Source of the DNA: Anastrepha obliqua
Lineage: Eukaryota; Arthropoda; Insecta; Diptera; Tephritidae
NCBI RefSeq assembly: GCF_027943255.1
Contig: NC_072892.1
Span: 17,321,792-17,385,791, forward strand
Length of the DNA: 64,000 bases
Reading direction: 5' to 3'
Of this stretch, positions 35,512 to 45,118 are shown one piece after another. Each line of letters begins with the position of its first letter. Position 1 is the stretch's first letter. A program made the position numbers and the translations under genes. Under the pieces are notes generated by a model, which was given only the letters and a program-made list of their open reading frames with translations, was not told the DNA's origin and did not search any database.

Positions 35512-36252
35512 TTAAGGGGACAGATACCTGTAAACGGCCATATTTTCCCTAATTTTCATTAAAATTATTTAAAATGAAGAAGTCAATATATTTTTTTCAA
35601 AATTCTCATACAGTTTATTTATACAGTAAAATAATATATATTTTTTTGTATTTTAATCATTTAATCATTGGCGGATGCACACTCAATTCTTTCAGGAAGG
35701 TCGCAGCGGGGCTTCTCAATCGGCATTGTAGCATCGGCGTCAGTGACCTGAATACAAAAAAACCAAAAATTTTTTTGTTTATTAATGTCATAATTTCTAT
35801 ATGAATTAAACAAAAATTAAAAAAAACTTCGCGGAATAAAATGCTTAAAAAAAAATTAATTTGGGGCGAATTTCCCTACTATTTTTGCTTCGAAAAAATT
35901 ATTTTTTTCGAAAAATTTTCGAAAACTTATATTCACATAGAAAGTAATATCGTAAAAAAGATGTGTGCAAAATTTCAGGGAGATCGGTAAATAACTTTTC
36001 GAGTTATCGTGTACGCCAATTCGAAAAGTATATTTTTGAGAAAAACGCGTCCAAAGTTTGAATACAACGTAACTATGCCTCTCCCAGTGGTCGAACGCAA
36101 AGAATAGAGTCGTCACGGTTGCCGATCTATAATATAAGAAATACTTAAATTTACGTTCTAAAAATTTTTTTGACATATTCTTAAAGGATTATATTAACAT
36201 TTTATCAAAAAAAAATTTTTTTTCGAAATTTTACAGGTATCTGTCCGCTTAA
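35512..36252 (+). mobile_element. TTAA-flanked MITE, complete copy
   Basis: TTAA at 35512-35515 and 36249-36252 enclose 733 bp with inverted ends GGGGACAGATACCTGTAAA and the complement of TTTTACAGGTATCTGTCCGC. TTAA target choice is characteristic of the piggyBac superfamily, so this is probably a non-autonomous derivative, though no transposase is present to confirm it. A truncated inverted relative is at 20349-20726. The interior is AT-rich and non-coding. Confidence 0.8.
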
Positions 36253-36254
36253 GC

Positions 36255-36690
36255 CCATTAGAAGTCAAAATATCTATTGTGTGGCGAGTGGGCATTTCTG
36301 CTGCTCGATTTTACTATGAGACCGAAAATAATGTGTGAACCAAGTTTAGTAAACTATTCTTAGAGATACTCAATTTTGCTTAGAAGGGACCTCTTACCAA
36401 AGCTTTTCAACAGTCACATTTCCGTCTTTAAAATCTTACTGTATCTGAATTTTGAGCTATTCTTCTTTGGTACTGAATAAAATATCAATTTTGTCAAATT
36501 TCCCACGGAAGGTTGCCGTCGTGGTCTTTGTTCTTCACCTATTAAGCTCATTTTCAATAAAAAATTAAAATAAGTTAGGGGTAGCATTCGATTATTCCAG
36601 CCAACTTGAGCATTTTAATAATACACTGCCTGGTACACTAGCGCGTGAGGGTATAATAAATGTACATATGTATGTACATTCATGTGTTTA
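36255..36690. other. No gene recognised
   Basis: Non-coding DNA between the MITE and the LTR element, with an ACATATGTATGTACAT tract at 36662-36678. A mariner-like phrase may be present near 36300-36540 on the minus strand (relic of an N-terminal domain), but it is too weak to call. Confidence 0.4.
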
Positions 36691-36694
36691 TGCA
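36691..36694. other. Target site duplication TGCA, left
   Basis: TGCA directly before the 5' LTR is repeated directly after the 3' LTR (43687-43690). A 4-bp duplication is normal for gypsy-group integrases. Confidence 0.9.
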
Positions 36695-37219
36695 AGTTAG
36701 CACCACTTAAGTTATACCCACACCCGTAATGCAATTGCAACATCTCAGATGCTGAATAAACAAACGCAACAATGTAAGCAATAAACATCCGCCATGCGCC
36801 GATGTAAAGCAATTGTAAAAAATGCTGAGCCTAGCTTTAGCAATAAAAATCAATATCCAAATATACTGACACTTCGATCAGCAAAATTAGCTTTATCAAT
36901 AAATATAAGTTTAAGTAATAAACATCCGCCATGCGCCGATGTAAAGCAATTGTAAAAAATGCTGAACTAGCTTTACCAATAAAAATCACAATATCCAAAT
37001 ATACTGATACTTCGATCAACAAAATCAATAAGCAATAAACATCCGGCATGCGCCGATGAAATCAATTATCAAAAATGCTGACATAAGTAGAAATAAGCTA
37101 TATTAAGGACAGATTTAGTATTAAGTTTTGAGTTGTAAATTGGAATCTGAAGAATAAAGGTCTGTCGACCAAGAAAACTTGTGTTTTTTTTACATCGTCC
37201 AATCTTTCGGACGATAACT
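36695..37219 (+). repeat. 5' LTR
   Basis: 525 bp, identical by eye to 43162-43686. Starts AGTTAGCACCAC and ends GGACGATAACT. Inside, a block beginning with ATAAACATCCGCCATGCGCC recurs three times, from about 36777, 36914 and 37031 (third copy diverged: CCGGCATGCGCC). AATAAA at about 37153 is a candidate polyadenylation signal. The promoter position cannot be read with confidence. Confidence 0.95.
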
Positions 37220-37236
37220 GGCGCCCGAGACAAATA
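37219..37236 (+). other. Primer binding site, tRNA-Lys type
   Basis: TGGCGCCCGAGACA begins at the last base of the LTR. The first eight bases complement a 3' end GGGCGCCA, as in lysine tRNAs used by gypsy and many retroviruses. Beyond that the match is uncertain. Confidence 0.8.
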
Positions 37237-37274
37237 AGCTTGGCAACGTCTTACAAAAGTTATTGCAGAAATAA

Positions 37275-37560
37275 GTGCCACTAAGCTATAAAAGAAAGTG
37301 CCACAAAATTTTTTTTTCAAAGAACTACAAATAAAAGTGCCACTAAGCTATAAAAAGAAAGTGCCACAAAGAAAATTCTTCTAAGAACTACAAATAAGTG
37401 CCACTAAGCTATAAAAAGAAAGTGCCACAAAGTTTTTCTAAAAACTACAAAAGTGCCACAAAGTTTTTCTAAAAAGCTACGAAGTGCCACTAAGTTATAA
37501 GAAGAAAGTGCCACAAATTTTTTCTAAAAAGCTACAAAGTGCCACAAAAAAAATCTTTAA
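37275..37560 (+). repeat. Leader array of GTGCCAC boxes
   Basis: GTGCCAC occurs ten times (37275, 37298, 37337, 37361, 37398, 37422, 37453, 37484, 37508, 37539), with spacings of 23-39 bp and a higher-order unit of about 61 bp built from AGTGCCACTAAGCTATAAA and GAAAGTGCCACAAAG plus CTACAAATA. It lies just downstream of the primer site, where Drosophila gypsy carries its Su(Hw) insulator array, but the motif differs. Function is unknown. Confidence 0.85.
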
Positions 37561-38174
37561 AAAAAAGCAATCAACATAAAAGAGGCGTGAAAGGGAACGT
37601 GGAACTTCCCCGACGCCCCAACGATAAGCCAGACAAAGCCAGCCCGGACAACAACAACAACTTCATCAGCAAGGAGCAAGCCTAGTGCCCCTCAGTACCT
37701 ACGGAAAACAGGACCACGCACACTTGCCGGCACCCAAATGCAGCTGAGATTAATGTAAGATTATAATAAATTATATATAACATAATACATTAGATTTAAG
37801 AATTTAACTCACATAGATGAGATTATTGTAACAATATAAAATTGGAAAATGTAAATTAAATCGTGTCTAACTTGATAATATTTTTGCTGAAAGAAATTGC
37901 AAAAATATTATGATATTTTTTAAAATAGTAAAAAAAAACGGAAAGCGTAGAATAAAATTTAAGCGAGGAATATTGCCACAGCAAATTAAAATTTCTAAAT
38001 CCTACAATAGTAAAAAAGAAAAAATAATTAAATTCAAAATATTAAATCGCGTAACGTTAATAGAGGAAATTAAATTCCTCAAACGTTCAAACATTTTCCA
38101 CTTTTGTAAAAATAAAATAAATAATAGAATTATAAAGCAACTACAAGGGTTTACTGAAAACCTGTTGTTAATGT

Positions 38175-38206
<32 letters not shown>

Positions 38207-38240
38207 TCTTTTTTTTGAACGAAGTATTAAATAATAAACC
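37561..38240 (+). other. Untranslated leader before gag
   Basis: A-rich leader. An 88-codon lysine/isoleucine-rich frame (37910-38176) has no motif I recognise and is probably chance. A run of about 26 A at 38176-38201 directly precedes gag and could cause length variation. Confidence 0.55.
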
Positions 38241-39602
38241 ATGGCAAACCCAAACAATCTGATTAGGCCACCAGTGCTAGTCGCACCACCTTCACCCCCA
38301 AACCCCCAAATTTCCCCAGACTTAGCTACTCTCATTAGGAATATGATTAGGGAAACCATAGAATCCAATGGACCTCATCTTATACAAAATGTCCTTAACA
38401 ATAACAGCCCCCCCATAATAACAGATCAAACAATAGAGGAACAATTTAGGAACAACATGAATGAAATGGACAAAATTCCTGACGTAGTACGTTCACTACG
38501 AGAATTTTCAGGAAATGCCTCCGAATTTAGTTCATGGAAAAAAAGCGTTGAACGTATTTTAAGGATATACGAACCTTCAAAAGGCACTCCTAGATACTTC
38601 GGTATCCTAAATGTGATCCGAAACAAAATTATAGGAAAAGCGGATATAGCCCTTGAATCATACAACACACCTTTAGATTGGACAGCAATCTCCCGCTGCT
38701 TAACTACCCACTACGCAGACAAACGCGATATAGGTACCCTAGAATACCAGATGACGTGTCTCATTCAAGGAAGAATGACGATTAACAAATTCTACCAGGA
38801 AGTTTATAGCCATTTATCCCTGATCCTTAATAAAATAGGATGCATGGAAATAGGAGAAGAGGCAGTCCATCTATTAACAGATAACTACCGTGCTAAAGCC
38901 CTTGATACCTTCATCAGAGGACTTTCTGGAGATCTTCCTAGACTCCTAGGCATAAAAGAGCCGAAGAGCCTTCCAGAGGCCCTACACCTTTGCCTCAAAC
39001 TAGAAAACCAGAGCTTTAGAGCGCAGCATGCATATAATCAGATGCCACAACCAACCCTCAGAAATCAAACTTTTTCTATCCCTAGACAACAGCTTCCCAC
39101 CTCAAGATATGTGCAACCTACAAATTCACAATTAAGGTTCTACCCCGAACTAGCCCATATACCTCACCCTCATCCAACCTATAGACAACAAAACCAAAAC
39201 CAATCAAACCTATACAATAGATACCAACCACAAAATCCCTATTACCAACCACAAAATCGCTATTACCAATCACAAAATCCCTATAACCAACAACAAAACC
39301 ACCCCCCTCCAAGACCACCTAAACCACCTCAACCTATGGATGTAGACGAAAGTATCAGGACGAAAGCAGTAAACTATACAAACCGTCCCAAACCACACGA
39401 ACCAGGTAAACGCCCACCAAACGCATCAATGATAAACCACCCCCCCACGAAAGTTCAAAGGAACTTTCATATAAGTTCCGACGAAACCACAAACGACCAA
39501 AACTACGAAGACCAATACTATGACGAATATGATAACGGCCAGCCGACAGACTACAATATGAAAGAGACCCACGACCTGACGGACGTACATTTTTTAGGCT
39601 AA
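38241..39602 (+). CDS. gag: Gag polyprotein
   Basis: 453 residues, a normal size for gypsy-group Gag. The start is the first Met after the leader, ACC-ATG-like context (AAACCATGGC). An N-terminal proline-rich stretch is followed by an alpha-helical capsid-like region (about residues 80-260) containing IPDVVRSLREFSGNASEFSS, a signature shared with errantivirus Gag, and ALDTFIRGLSGDLPRLLG. The C-terminal third is Gln/Asn/Tyr/Pro-rich with short PQNPYYQPQN-type repeats, and ends in an acidic, Asp/Glu/Tyr-rich tail. I see no CCHC zinc knuckle, as usual for this group; basic C-terminal residues may bind RNA. It would form the cytoplasmic particle. The final codons contain the frameshift site. Confidence 0.9.
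   Translation: MANPNNLIRPPVLVAPPSPPNPQISPDLATLIRNMIRETIESNGPHLIQNVLNNNSPPIITDQTIEEQFRNNMNEMDKIPDVVRSLREFSGNASEFSSWKKSVERILRIYEPSKGTPRYFGILNVIRNKIIGKADIALESYNTPLDWTAISRCLTTHYADKRDIGTLEYQMTCLIQGRMTINKFYQEVYSHLSLILNKIGCMEIGEEAVHLLTDNYRAKALDTFIRGLSGDLPRLLGIKEPKSLPEALHLCLKLENQSFRAQHAYNQMPQPTLRNQTFSIPRQQLPTSRYVQPTNSQLRFYPELAHIPHPHPTYRQQNQNQSNLYNRYQPQNPYYQPQNRYYQSQNPYNQQQNHPPPRPPKPPQPMDVDESIRTKAVNYTNRPKPHEPGKRPPNASMINHPPTKVQRNFHISSDETTNDQNYEDQYYDEYDNGQPTDYNMKETHDLTDVHFLG
39590..39596 (+). promoter_or_regulatory. -1 ribosomal frameshift heptamer T TTT TTA
   Basis: TTTTTTA is in the right phase of gag (CAT TTT TTA GGC TAA), two codons before the gag stop. A -1 slip here leads straight into the pol frame (TTT TTT AGG CTA AAC). 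It is the same heptamer class used by HIV-1. A downstream stimulatory structure was not evaluated. Confidence 0.85.
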
Positions 39603-42600
39603 ACAGCTCTTCGTTACCATACTTCAGATGCAAGACGAAGAGCGGCGACATACTAAACATTCTAGTAGATACAGGATCAAACAGAAATTATATACAGTGC
39701 AATTTAGTAAAAAAATATATGGAAAACGAAAAGCCTTTCTTTGATAACTCAGTCGGAGGAAGAATAAAAATTACCCACCACACCTTTTTAAACCTTTTTA
39801 ATTTAGAAGATTGCAGACTTAAATTTTTCCTGCTACCCACACTAAAGACATTCCATGCAATATTAGGGAACGACAGCCTAAAAGAACTCTCAGCAGTCAT
39901 ACATACCAAAGAAAATTTCATGCTTATAGCAAATACAAGAAGAATCCATCTCAGACAGTATAAGATACAGGACGTAAATGCAATACAAATTCGAGACGAA
40001 CAAACGACAACGATAGGTAAAGACAAAATAAGACAGATAACGCAAAAACACCGCAACTTATTCTCAGAACCAAACGAAAAATTTACATACACAACAAAAG
40101 TAGTAGCAGAAATACGTACTACTTCCGACACACCCATATACTCAAAATCCTACCCATACCCCATCAGCCTTAAACAAGAGGTCGAAGACCAAGTAAAAAA
40201 GTTATTGGAAGACGGAATCATACGGAAATCAAGGTCACCCTACAATTCACCTGTGTGGATCGTACCCAAAAAAAACAACGCTTCAGGTGAAAAGAAATTC
40301 CGAATGGTTATTGATTACAGAAAATTAAATGCAGTCACAATTGCAGATAGGTACCCGATACCTGAAATAAATGAGGTTCTCTCTCAGCTAGGGAAAAACC
40401 GAATATTCTCTGTGATTGACCTAAAAAGCGGTTTCCACCAAATTCCTCTTAAGGAATCTGACGTGGAGAAGACAGCTTTTTCCGTGAACAACGGAAAATA
40501 CGAGTTCACCAGACTGCCATTTGGTTTGAAAAATGCCCCATCCATTTTCCAAAGGACATTGGACGACATACTAAGAGAACATATTGGACGTATATGCTAT
40601 GTATATATAGATGATATTATTATATTTAGCAAAAATGAAAAAGAACATTCCGAACACATAGATACAATTTTTGATACTCTTACAAAAGCAAACATGAAAG
40701 TTCAAGTCGACAAATGCGAATTCTTTAAAAAACAAGTCGAGTTCTTAGGATTTGTAGTATCCTCCGAGGGAATCTCAACAAACCCATCCAAAGTACAAGC
40801 AATAGCCAACTTCCCCTACCCTCAGACGATCAAGGACTTAAGATCCTTCTTAGGTCTATCTGGATATTATAGACGATTTATCAAAGATTATGCTAAGTTA
40901 GCAAAGCCGTTAACATCCCTACTTCGAGGCGAAGAAGGAAGAATGTCAAAAAGCAGTTCAAAGAAAATCCAAATAAATTTAGATGAAAAAGCGAAAGCAG
41001 CGTTTAATAAAATAAAGACCACCCTAATATCCAAAGATGTAGTACTTCAATATCCTGATTATAGCAAAGAGTTTGACCTGACCACTGATGCCTCAAAATA
41101 TGCCATAGGCGCGGTCCTAGAACAGAACGGAAAACCGATAACCTTTATATCAAGAACATTGAACAAAGCAGAAGAAAATTATGCAGTAAATGAAAAGGAG
41201 ATGCTCGCCATAATTTGGGCACTAAATTCCTTTAGAAATTATCTATATGGTACAGCAAAAGTAATTATTCATACAGATCATCAGCCACTCACTTACGCCC
41301 TAAGCAATAAAAATAATAATTCTAAATTAAAACGTTGGAAAGCAATTTTGGAAGAGTACAACTATGAAATTAAATACAAACCCGGAAAATCTAACGTAGT
41401 TGCCGACACGTTATCAAGACCATTTGAAATAAATTCCCTATCAGTCGCTACACACTCCGACGAAAGCTCATCTCACAATCTAATCCCAGCAGTAGAAGGA
41501 CCCATAAATGCCTTTAAAAATCAACTTTGGATCTCACTAGGAGACGAAGACAGCTATCAGTTTAAAATTCCATTCCCAACCTACCATAGGCATATAATAA
41601 TTAAACCAAACTATTCAATAGAAAATCTAACTGCATTACTGAAACGCTACCTAAATCCTTCAGTAATAAATGGCATATTTACCTCCGAAGAAATAATGGG
41701 AAAAATTCAAGAAATTTACCCACTTCATTTTTCCAATTATAAAATCCGTTATACCCAAACAAAAGTAGAAGACTTAGTAAACGAAGATACACAAAATGAG
41801 GAAATATTAAAGGAACATAAACGAGCCCACAGAAATAGAGACGAAAATAAAAAACAACTTATACAGAGATGCTACTTTCCAAAAATGAGAGCTAAAATAG
41901 AAAACATAATTAAACATTGCAAAATTTGCAAAGAAAATAAGTATGAACGTAACCCAAATAAACCACGCATACTGGAAACCCCAATACCTCAGTATCCCGG
42001 AGAAATAGTACATATAGACATTTACAATACAGAAAAAAAGCTAGTCCTAACAGCAGTGGATAAATTCTCCAAATACGCTCAAGTCAAAATAATAGAGTCA
42101 AAAGCAATAGAAGATATTAGAGAACCCTTACGACAGATACTTTTCGCCTTCGGTGTACCAAAAACAATAGTTATCGACAATGAAAAGTCTTTAAACTCAG
42201 CTTCTATACATTTTATGGTAGAAGACCAACTTGGAATTACAATTTTTAAAACCCCCCCATATGCAAGCACAGTTAACGGACAAGTGGAAAGATTTCACTC
42301 CACTTTATCTGAAATTATGCGTTGTCTCAAAGCAGAAAGCACACACCGTTCCTTTCAAGAACTATTAGATCGATGTACATACGAATACAACTACTCCATA
42401 CACTCCACGACAGGAAAAAGACCTCTAGAAGTATTTTTTGGTAGACGTGTTTCAATAAACCCAGAACAATATGAGAATTCACGACAAGAAAATATAGAAA
42501 TCCTTCGAAAAAAACAAGCAAAGGACTTAACCATCCACAACAAAACGCGAGAACCCATAAAAACATACGCCCCAGGAGACATAATATACGTTAGGATAAA

Positions 42601-42721
42601 CAAACGATTAGGATCAAAAATTACAGCAAAATATAAGAAAGAAATAGTAAAAGAGGACAAATCCAGTATAGTGATCACAGAGAAAGGACGAACAGTACAC
42701 AAAAGCAACATTAGACGATAG
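39590..42721 (+). CDS. pol: Pol polyprotein: protease, RT, RNase H, integrase
   Basis: Open in the -1 frame from the slippery site to 42721 (about 1,040 residues). Protease: ILVDTGSNRNYI near 39662-39697, with the DTG active site, upstream of the first Met at 39719. Numbering from that Met: RT includes PVWIVPKK (178), SVIDLKSGFHQIPL (231), LPFGLKNAP (266) and YVYIDD (294-299); RNase H has DLTTDAS (453-459), E493 and D520; integrase has an HHCC zinc module (H700, H704, C734, C737) and the triad D767, D820, E857 with NGQVERFH. All key residues are present, so activity is plausible. The short C-terminus lacks a chromodomain. Expressed as a Gag-Pol fusion by frameshifting. Confidence 0.95.
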   Translation, partial: FFRLNSSSLPYFRCKTKSGDILNILVDTGSNRNYIQCNLVKKYMENEKPFFDNSVGGRIKITHHTFLNLFNLEDCRLKFFLLPTLKTFHAILGNDSLKELSAVIHTKENFMLIANTRRIHLRQYKIQDVNAIQIRDEQTTTIGKDKIRQITQKHRNLFSEPNEKFTYTTKVVAEIRTTSDTPIYSKSYPYPISLKQEVEDQVKKLLEDGIIRKSRSPYNSPVWIVPKKNNASGEKKFRMVIDYRKLNAVTIADRYPIPEINEVLSQLGKNRIFSVIDLKSGFHQIPLKESDVEKTAFSVNNGKYEFTRLPFGLKNAPSIFQRTLDDILREHIGRICYVYIDDIIIFSKNEKEHSEHIDTIFDTLTKANMKVQVDKCEFFKKQVEFLGFVVSSEGISTNPSKVQAIANFPYPQTIKDLRSFLGLSGYYRRFIKDYAKLAKPLTSLLRGEEGRMSKSSSKKIQINLDEKAKAAFNKIKTTLISKDVVLQYPDYSKEFDLTTDASKYAIGAVLEQNGKPITFISRTLNKAEENYAVNEKEMLAIIWALNSFRNYLYGTAKVIIHTDHQPLTYALSNKNNNSKLKRWKAILEEYNYEIKYKPGKSNVVADTLSRPFEINSLSVATHSDESSSHNLIPAVEGPINAFKNQLWISLGDEDSYQFKIPFPTYHRHIIIKPNYSIENLTALLKRYLNPSVINGIFTSEEIMGKIQEIYPLHFSNYKIRYTQTKVEDLVNEDTQNEEILKEHKRAHRNRDENKKQLIQRCYFPKMRAKIENIIKHCKICKENKYERNPNKPRILETPIPQYPGEIVHIDIYNTEKKLVLTAVDKFSKYAQVKIIESKAIEDIREPLRQILFAFGVPKTIVIDNEKSLNSASIHFMVEDQLGITIFKTPPYASTVNGQVERFHSTLSEIMRCLKAESTHRSFQELLDRCTYEYNYSIHSTTGKRPLEVFFGRRVSINPEQYENSRQENIEILRKKQAKDLTIHNKTREPIKTYAPGDIIYVRINKRLGSKITAKYKKEIVKEDKSSIVITEKGRTVHKSNIRR

Positions 42722-42729
42722 TAAACAGG

Positions 42730-42746
42730 TTTTTCCCTCCTTACAG
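42730..42746 (+). promoter_or_regulatory. Putative env splice acceptor
   Basis: A pyrimidine tract followed by TTACAG just after the pol stop. In insect endogenous retroviruses env is made from a spliced RNA whose acceptor lies near the pol-env junction, so position and sequence fit. Use of the site is inferred. Confidence 0.5.
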
Positions 42747-43161
42747 ATTTTGCAATAGAATTAAAATATAAACTTAGGATTATAAGAGAAGAATTTACAA
42801 ATATAGATTATGCAATTCATTGGGCTAAGGCCGGAATTGTTAATTCATACATCTTATCAAACGAGGAATTAGAAATAATCAAATCGGTATTTATAAGTAA
42901 TAACCTCACATTAAATAATGCTGAGTATTGTCAGTATACCTCTAGCTAATGAAGAAATTTGTAATTCAGTCACAATCAAACCAATTAAAAAGAACAAATA
43001 TATCAATAAAATCCCATACGAGGATATTATTACTTGTAACAAAAAAATGTTTGCTGTTAAATTAAAATGTAAAGAAAATAATAATTTAAGAATTTGTAAT
43101 AATAAAAATATAATAGATATTAGTTTGAACGAACGGGGACGTCCGTTTTTAGCGGCGGAGG
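42746..43161 (+). pseudogene. Env remnant, deleted and frame-broken
   Basis: The frame directly after the putative acceptor is open for about 65 codons, rich in Ile/Asn/Lys, and reads like the internal part of insect errantivirus (baculovirus F-like) envelope proteins. It stops near 42949. A second frame (42918-43196) overlaps and continues into the LTR. Together they span about 140 codons, against some 450-550 in intact relatives. No signal peptide, furin site or transmembrane segment is visible. The loss means no envelope can be made from this copy. The family assignment is by resemblance only. Confidence 0.55.
43151..43161 (+). other. Purine-rich tract before 3' LTR
   Basis: AGCGGCGGAGG ends directly at the 3' LTR and is in the expected place for plus-strand DNA priming. 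It contains two C residues, so it is a weak polypurine tract. Confidence 0.55.
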
Positions 43162-43686
43162 AGTTAGCACCACTTAAGTTATACCCACACCCGTAATGCA
43201 ATTGCAACATCTCAGATGCTGAATAAACAAACGCAACAATGTAAGCAATAAACATCCGCCATGCGCCGATGTAAAGCAATTGTAAAAAATGCTGAGCCTA
43301 GCTTTAGCAATAAAAATCAATATCCAAATATACTGACACTTCGATCAGCAAAATTAGCTTTATCAATAAATATAAGTTTAAGTAATAAACATCCGCCATG
43401 CGCCGATGTAAAGCAATTGTAAAAAATGCTGAACTAGCTTTACCAATAAAAATCACAATATCCAAATATACTGATACTTCGATCAACAAAATCAATAAGC
43501 AATAAACATCCGGCATGCGCCGATGAAATCAATTATCAAAAATGCTGACATAAGTAGAAATAAGCTATATTAAGGACAGATTTAGTATTAAGTTTTGAGT
43601 TGTAAATTGGAATCTGAAGAATAAAGGTCTGTCGACCAAGAAAACTTGTGTTTTTTTTACATCGTCCAATCTTTCGGACGATAACT
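43162..43686 (+). repeat. 3' LTR
   Basis: 525 bp, matching the 5' LTR throughout by eye, including the internal three-copy block (43244, 43381 and 43498 regions) and the terminal AACT. Followed by TGCA (43687-43690). Confidence 0.95.
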
Positions 43687-43690
43687 TGCA

Positions 43691-44250
43691 CCTTCCCATG
43701 CATACATACATATGTACATAAATAAATAAGTTAGCACTTACCTACGTGCCAGCAGTATCGAGTGAAACATTTTATTAAATTAATTGCGCAGTAAAATTGA
43801 ATTGGGAATACTTGGGTATGTGCTTATGAATGTACGTGCTTATGTATGTATGTATGTTTAAGAAATAAAAAAGTAACAAAAGATATGCTTTCTCTTCTGA
43901 TTCTTATAGCTTAGAAAAGCAATGAAGGCAACACATACACACTTATTTACTTAGTAAATACATGCACACACACAACGGTAGGTAAGTATGCGTGTTATCT
44001 CTAAAAATACTGAATGGATTGATTCAAATTTTGTTTATAACACAAAACGTTGTTATCAGAGAAATAAAAACACTATTTGTATACATGTATACATGTATAC
44101 ATACATACATATTTATCTGTAGACTTTTGACAAAAAGGCTCGTAAACGAGTACACATTCGATTTTAAGTTAATGTTTTTTAATAAAAAAATACTGCTCTC
44201 ATAAAATTTTTTATATTTTATACCTATTGTGGGATTCACAAAAGTGTCGT
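43691..44250. other. Non-coding, microsatellites
   Basis: CATA/TATG tracts near 43700, 43840-43858 and 44080-44112. No gene recognised. Confidence 0.5.
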
Positions 44251-44254
44251 AGGC

Positions 44255-44640
44255 TCAGTTAGGTAAGGTGAAAACGGGACGCACTCAGGCTCATGGCCCA
44301 TTGTGATGCCACGTGGAAAACTTGTCCTTTTCTTTGCTAAAACCAGTTTAGTTCCAATTCATTACAAAATTGTCTACCTGAAATGGTAAATTTACGTCTG
44401 GATAGAGCAGGACAATGGCACAGGAGGTGCGAAATCGTCTTTTCCTCTTCCTCATCTAGAAAACATCTACAGAAGTCACGTGCTTCCACGTGCATCCTCT
44501 GGGCGTGCCTGCCTTTTAGGCAGTGCCTGATTGTAGTGGAAATTTGTGTGCTAAAACTATGCAGAGATTCTGTACGTTTAGCATTGAGAGTAGGCCACAT
44601 TAGTTACATATATTATGAATTTTCTCACAGTTAAAAAATA
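44255..44640 (-). pseudogene. LINE 3' end with zinc segment
   Basis: The minus strand from 44600 encodes MWPTLNAKRTESLHSFSTQI, STTIRHCLKGRHAQRMHVEA, then DFCRCFLDEEEEKTISHLLC and HCPALSRRK, a clear Cys-x-Cys...His-x3-Cys-x-Cys C-terminal segment of an RNase H-type LINE. It continues to ELNWF, a stop, and a 3' region ending near 44255 (ACCTTACCTAACTGAGCC). It is 5'-truncated. Confidence 0.75.
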
Positions 44641-44644
44641 ACTG

Positions 44645-45115
44645 CGTGTTGTTTCAAGTCTTCTAAACATTTATGTATCCGTTAAAATCGATCCGTCATA
44701 AGACAATAAGACACTTACCACACTTTGTGAACAATCTTCATACCTACATACATACATATGTAAACAAAACTAATCACCCTATCGGAAGATTTATAATTTT
44801 TGCAAATGCCGTCGTACGTCAATCAAATTTGACACTTGCGAACTAGACAACTGCAGTATGCAAACAGACAAGCCTAAAAGTAAAAATGCAGAGTTCTATC
44901 ATTCAAAATATTTTTTTTTTTATTTAGTAAAAAAGTTATGTTAACCAAAATTGGTTTTGAAATTATTAATTTTGTGCCACCTTACATACATTTTTATTAT
45001 GATACATAGATTCTTAGTCAAAGAGTGCAACTAAAGAGTTTTCCAATAATAGGTGTTACAGGTGAATGGGTTGCGCTATCGAGTGATGACTAACGATTTC
45101 ACAGTCCTGCGAGGG
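44645..45115. other. No gene recognised
   Basis: AT-rich non-coding DNA with a short CATACATACATATG tract near 44746. Confidence 0.45.
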
Positions 45116-45118
45116 TGA

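Larger units (their letters stand above)
36695..43686 (+). mobile_element. Gypsy/errantivirus-like LTR retrotransposon, complete
   Basis: A 6,992-bp element: 525-bp LTRs (AGTTAG...ATAACT, with AGTTA/TAACT terminal inversion), TGCA target duplication, tRNA-Lys-type primer site, long leader with repeats, gag, pol in the -1 frame, a short env remnant behind a splice-acceptor-like site, purine-rich tract and 3' LTR. The two LTRs have the same length and I found no difference between them by eye, so the insertion is recent. Gag and Pol are open with catalytic residues in place. The reduced env suggests it now behaves as an intracellular retrotransposon. It is the only apparently mobile-competent unit in the window. 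Confidence 0.95.

Noticed and set aside
37275..37560. CRISPR-like array
   Set aside because: Short motif with irregular spacing, no unique spacers, and in a eukaryotic retroelement leader.
37910..38176. 88-codon leader frame as a gene
   Set aside because: Lys/Ile-rich, no motif, in the A-rich untranslated leader of the LTR element.
38176..38201. Poly-A run as the tail of a processed pseudogene
   Set aside because: It lies inside the LTR element between leader and gag, with no flanking duplication.
40384..42711. Minus-strand frames within pol
   Set aside because: Shadows of the long pol frame without motifs of their own.
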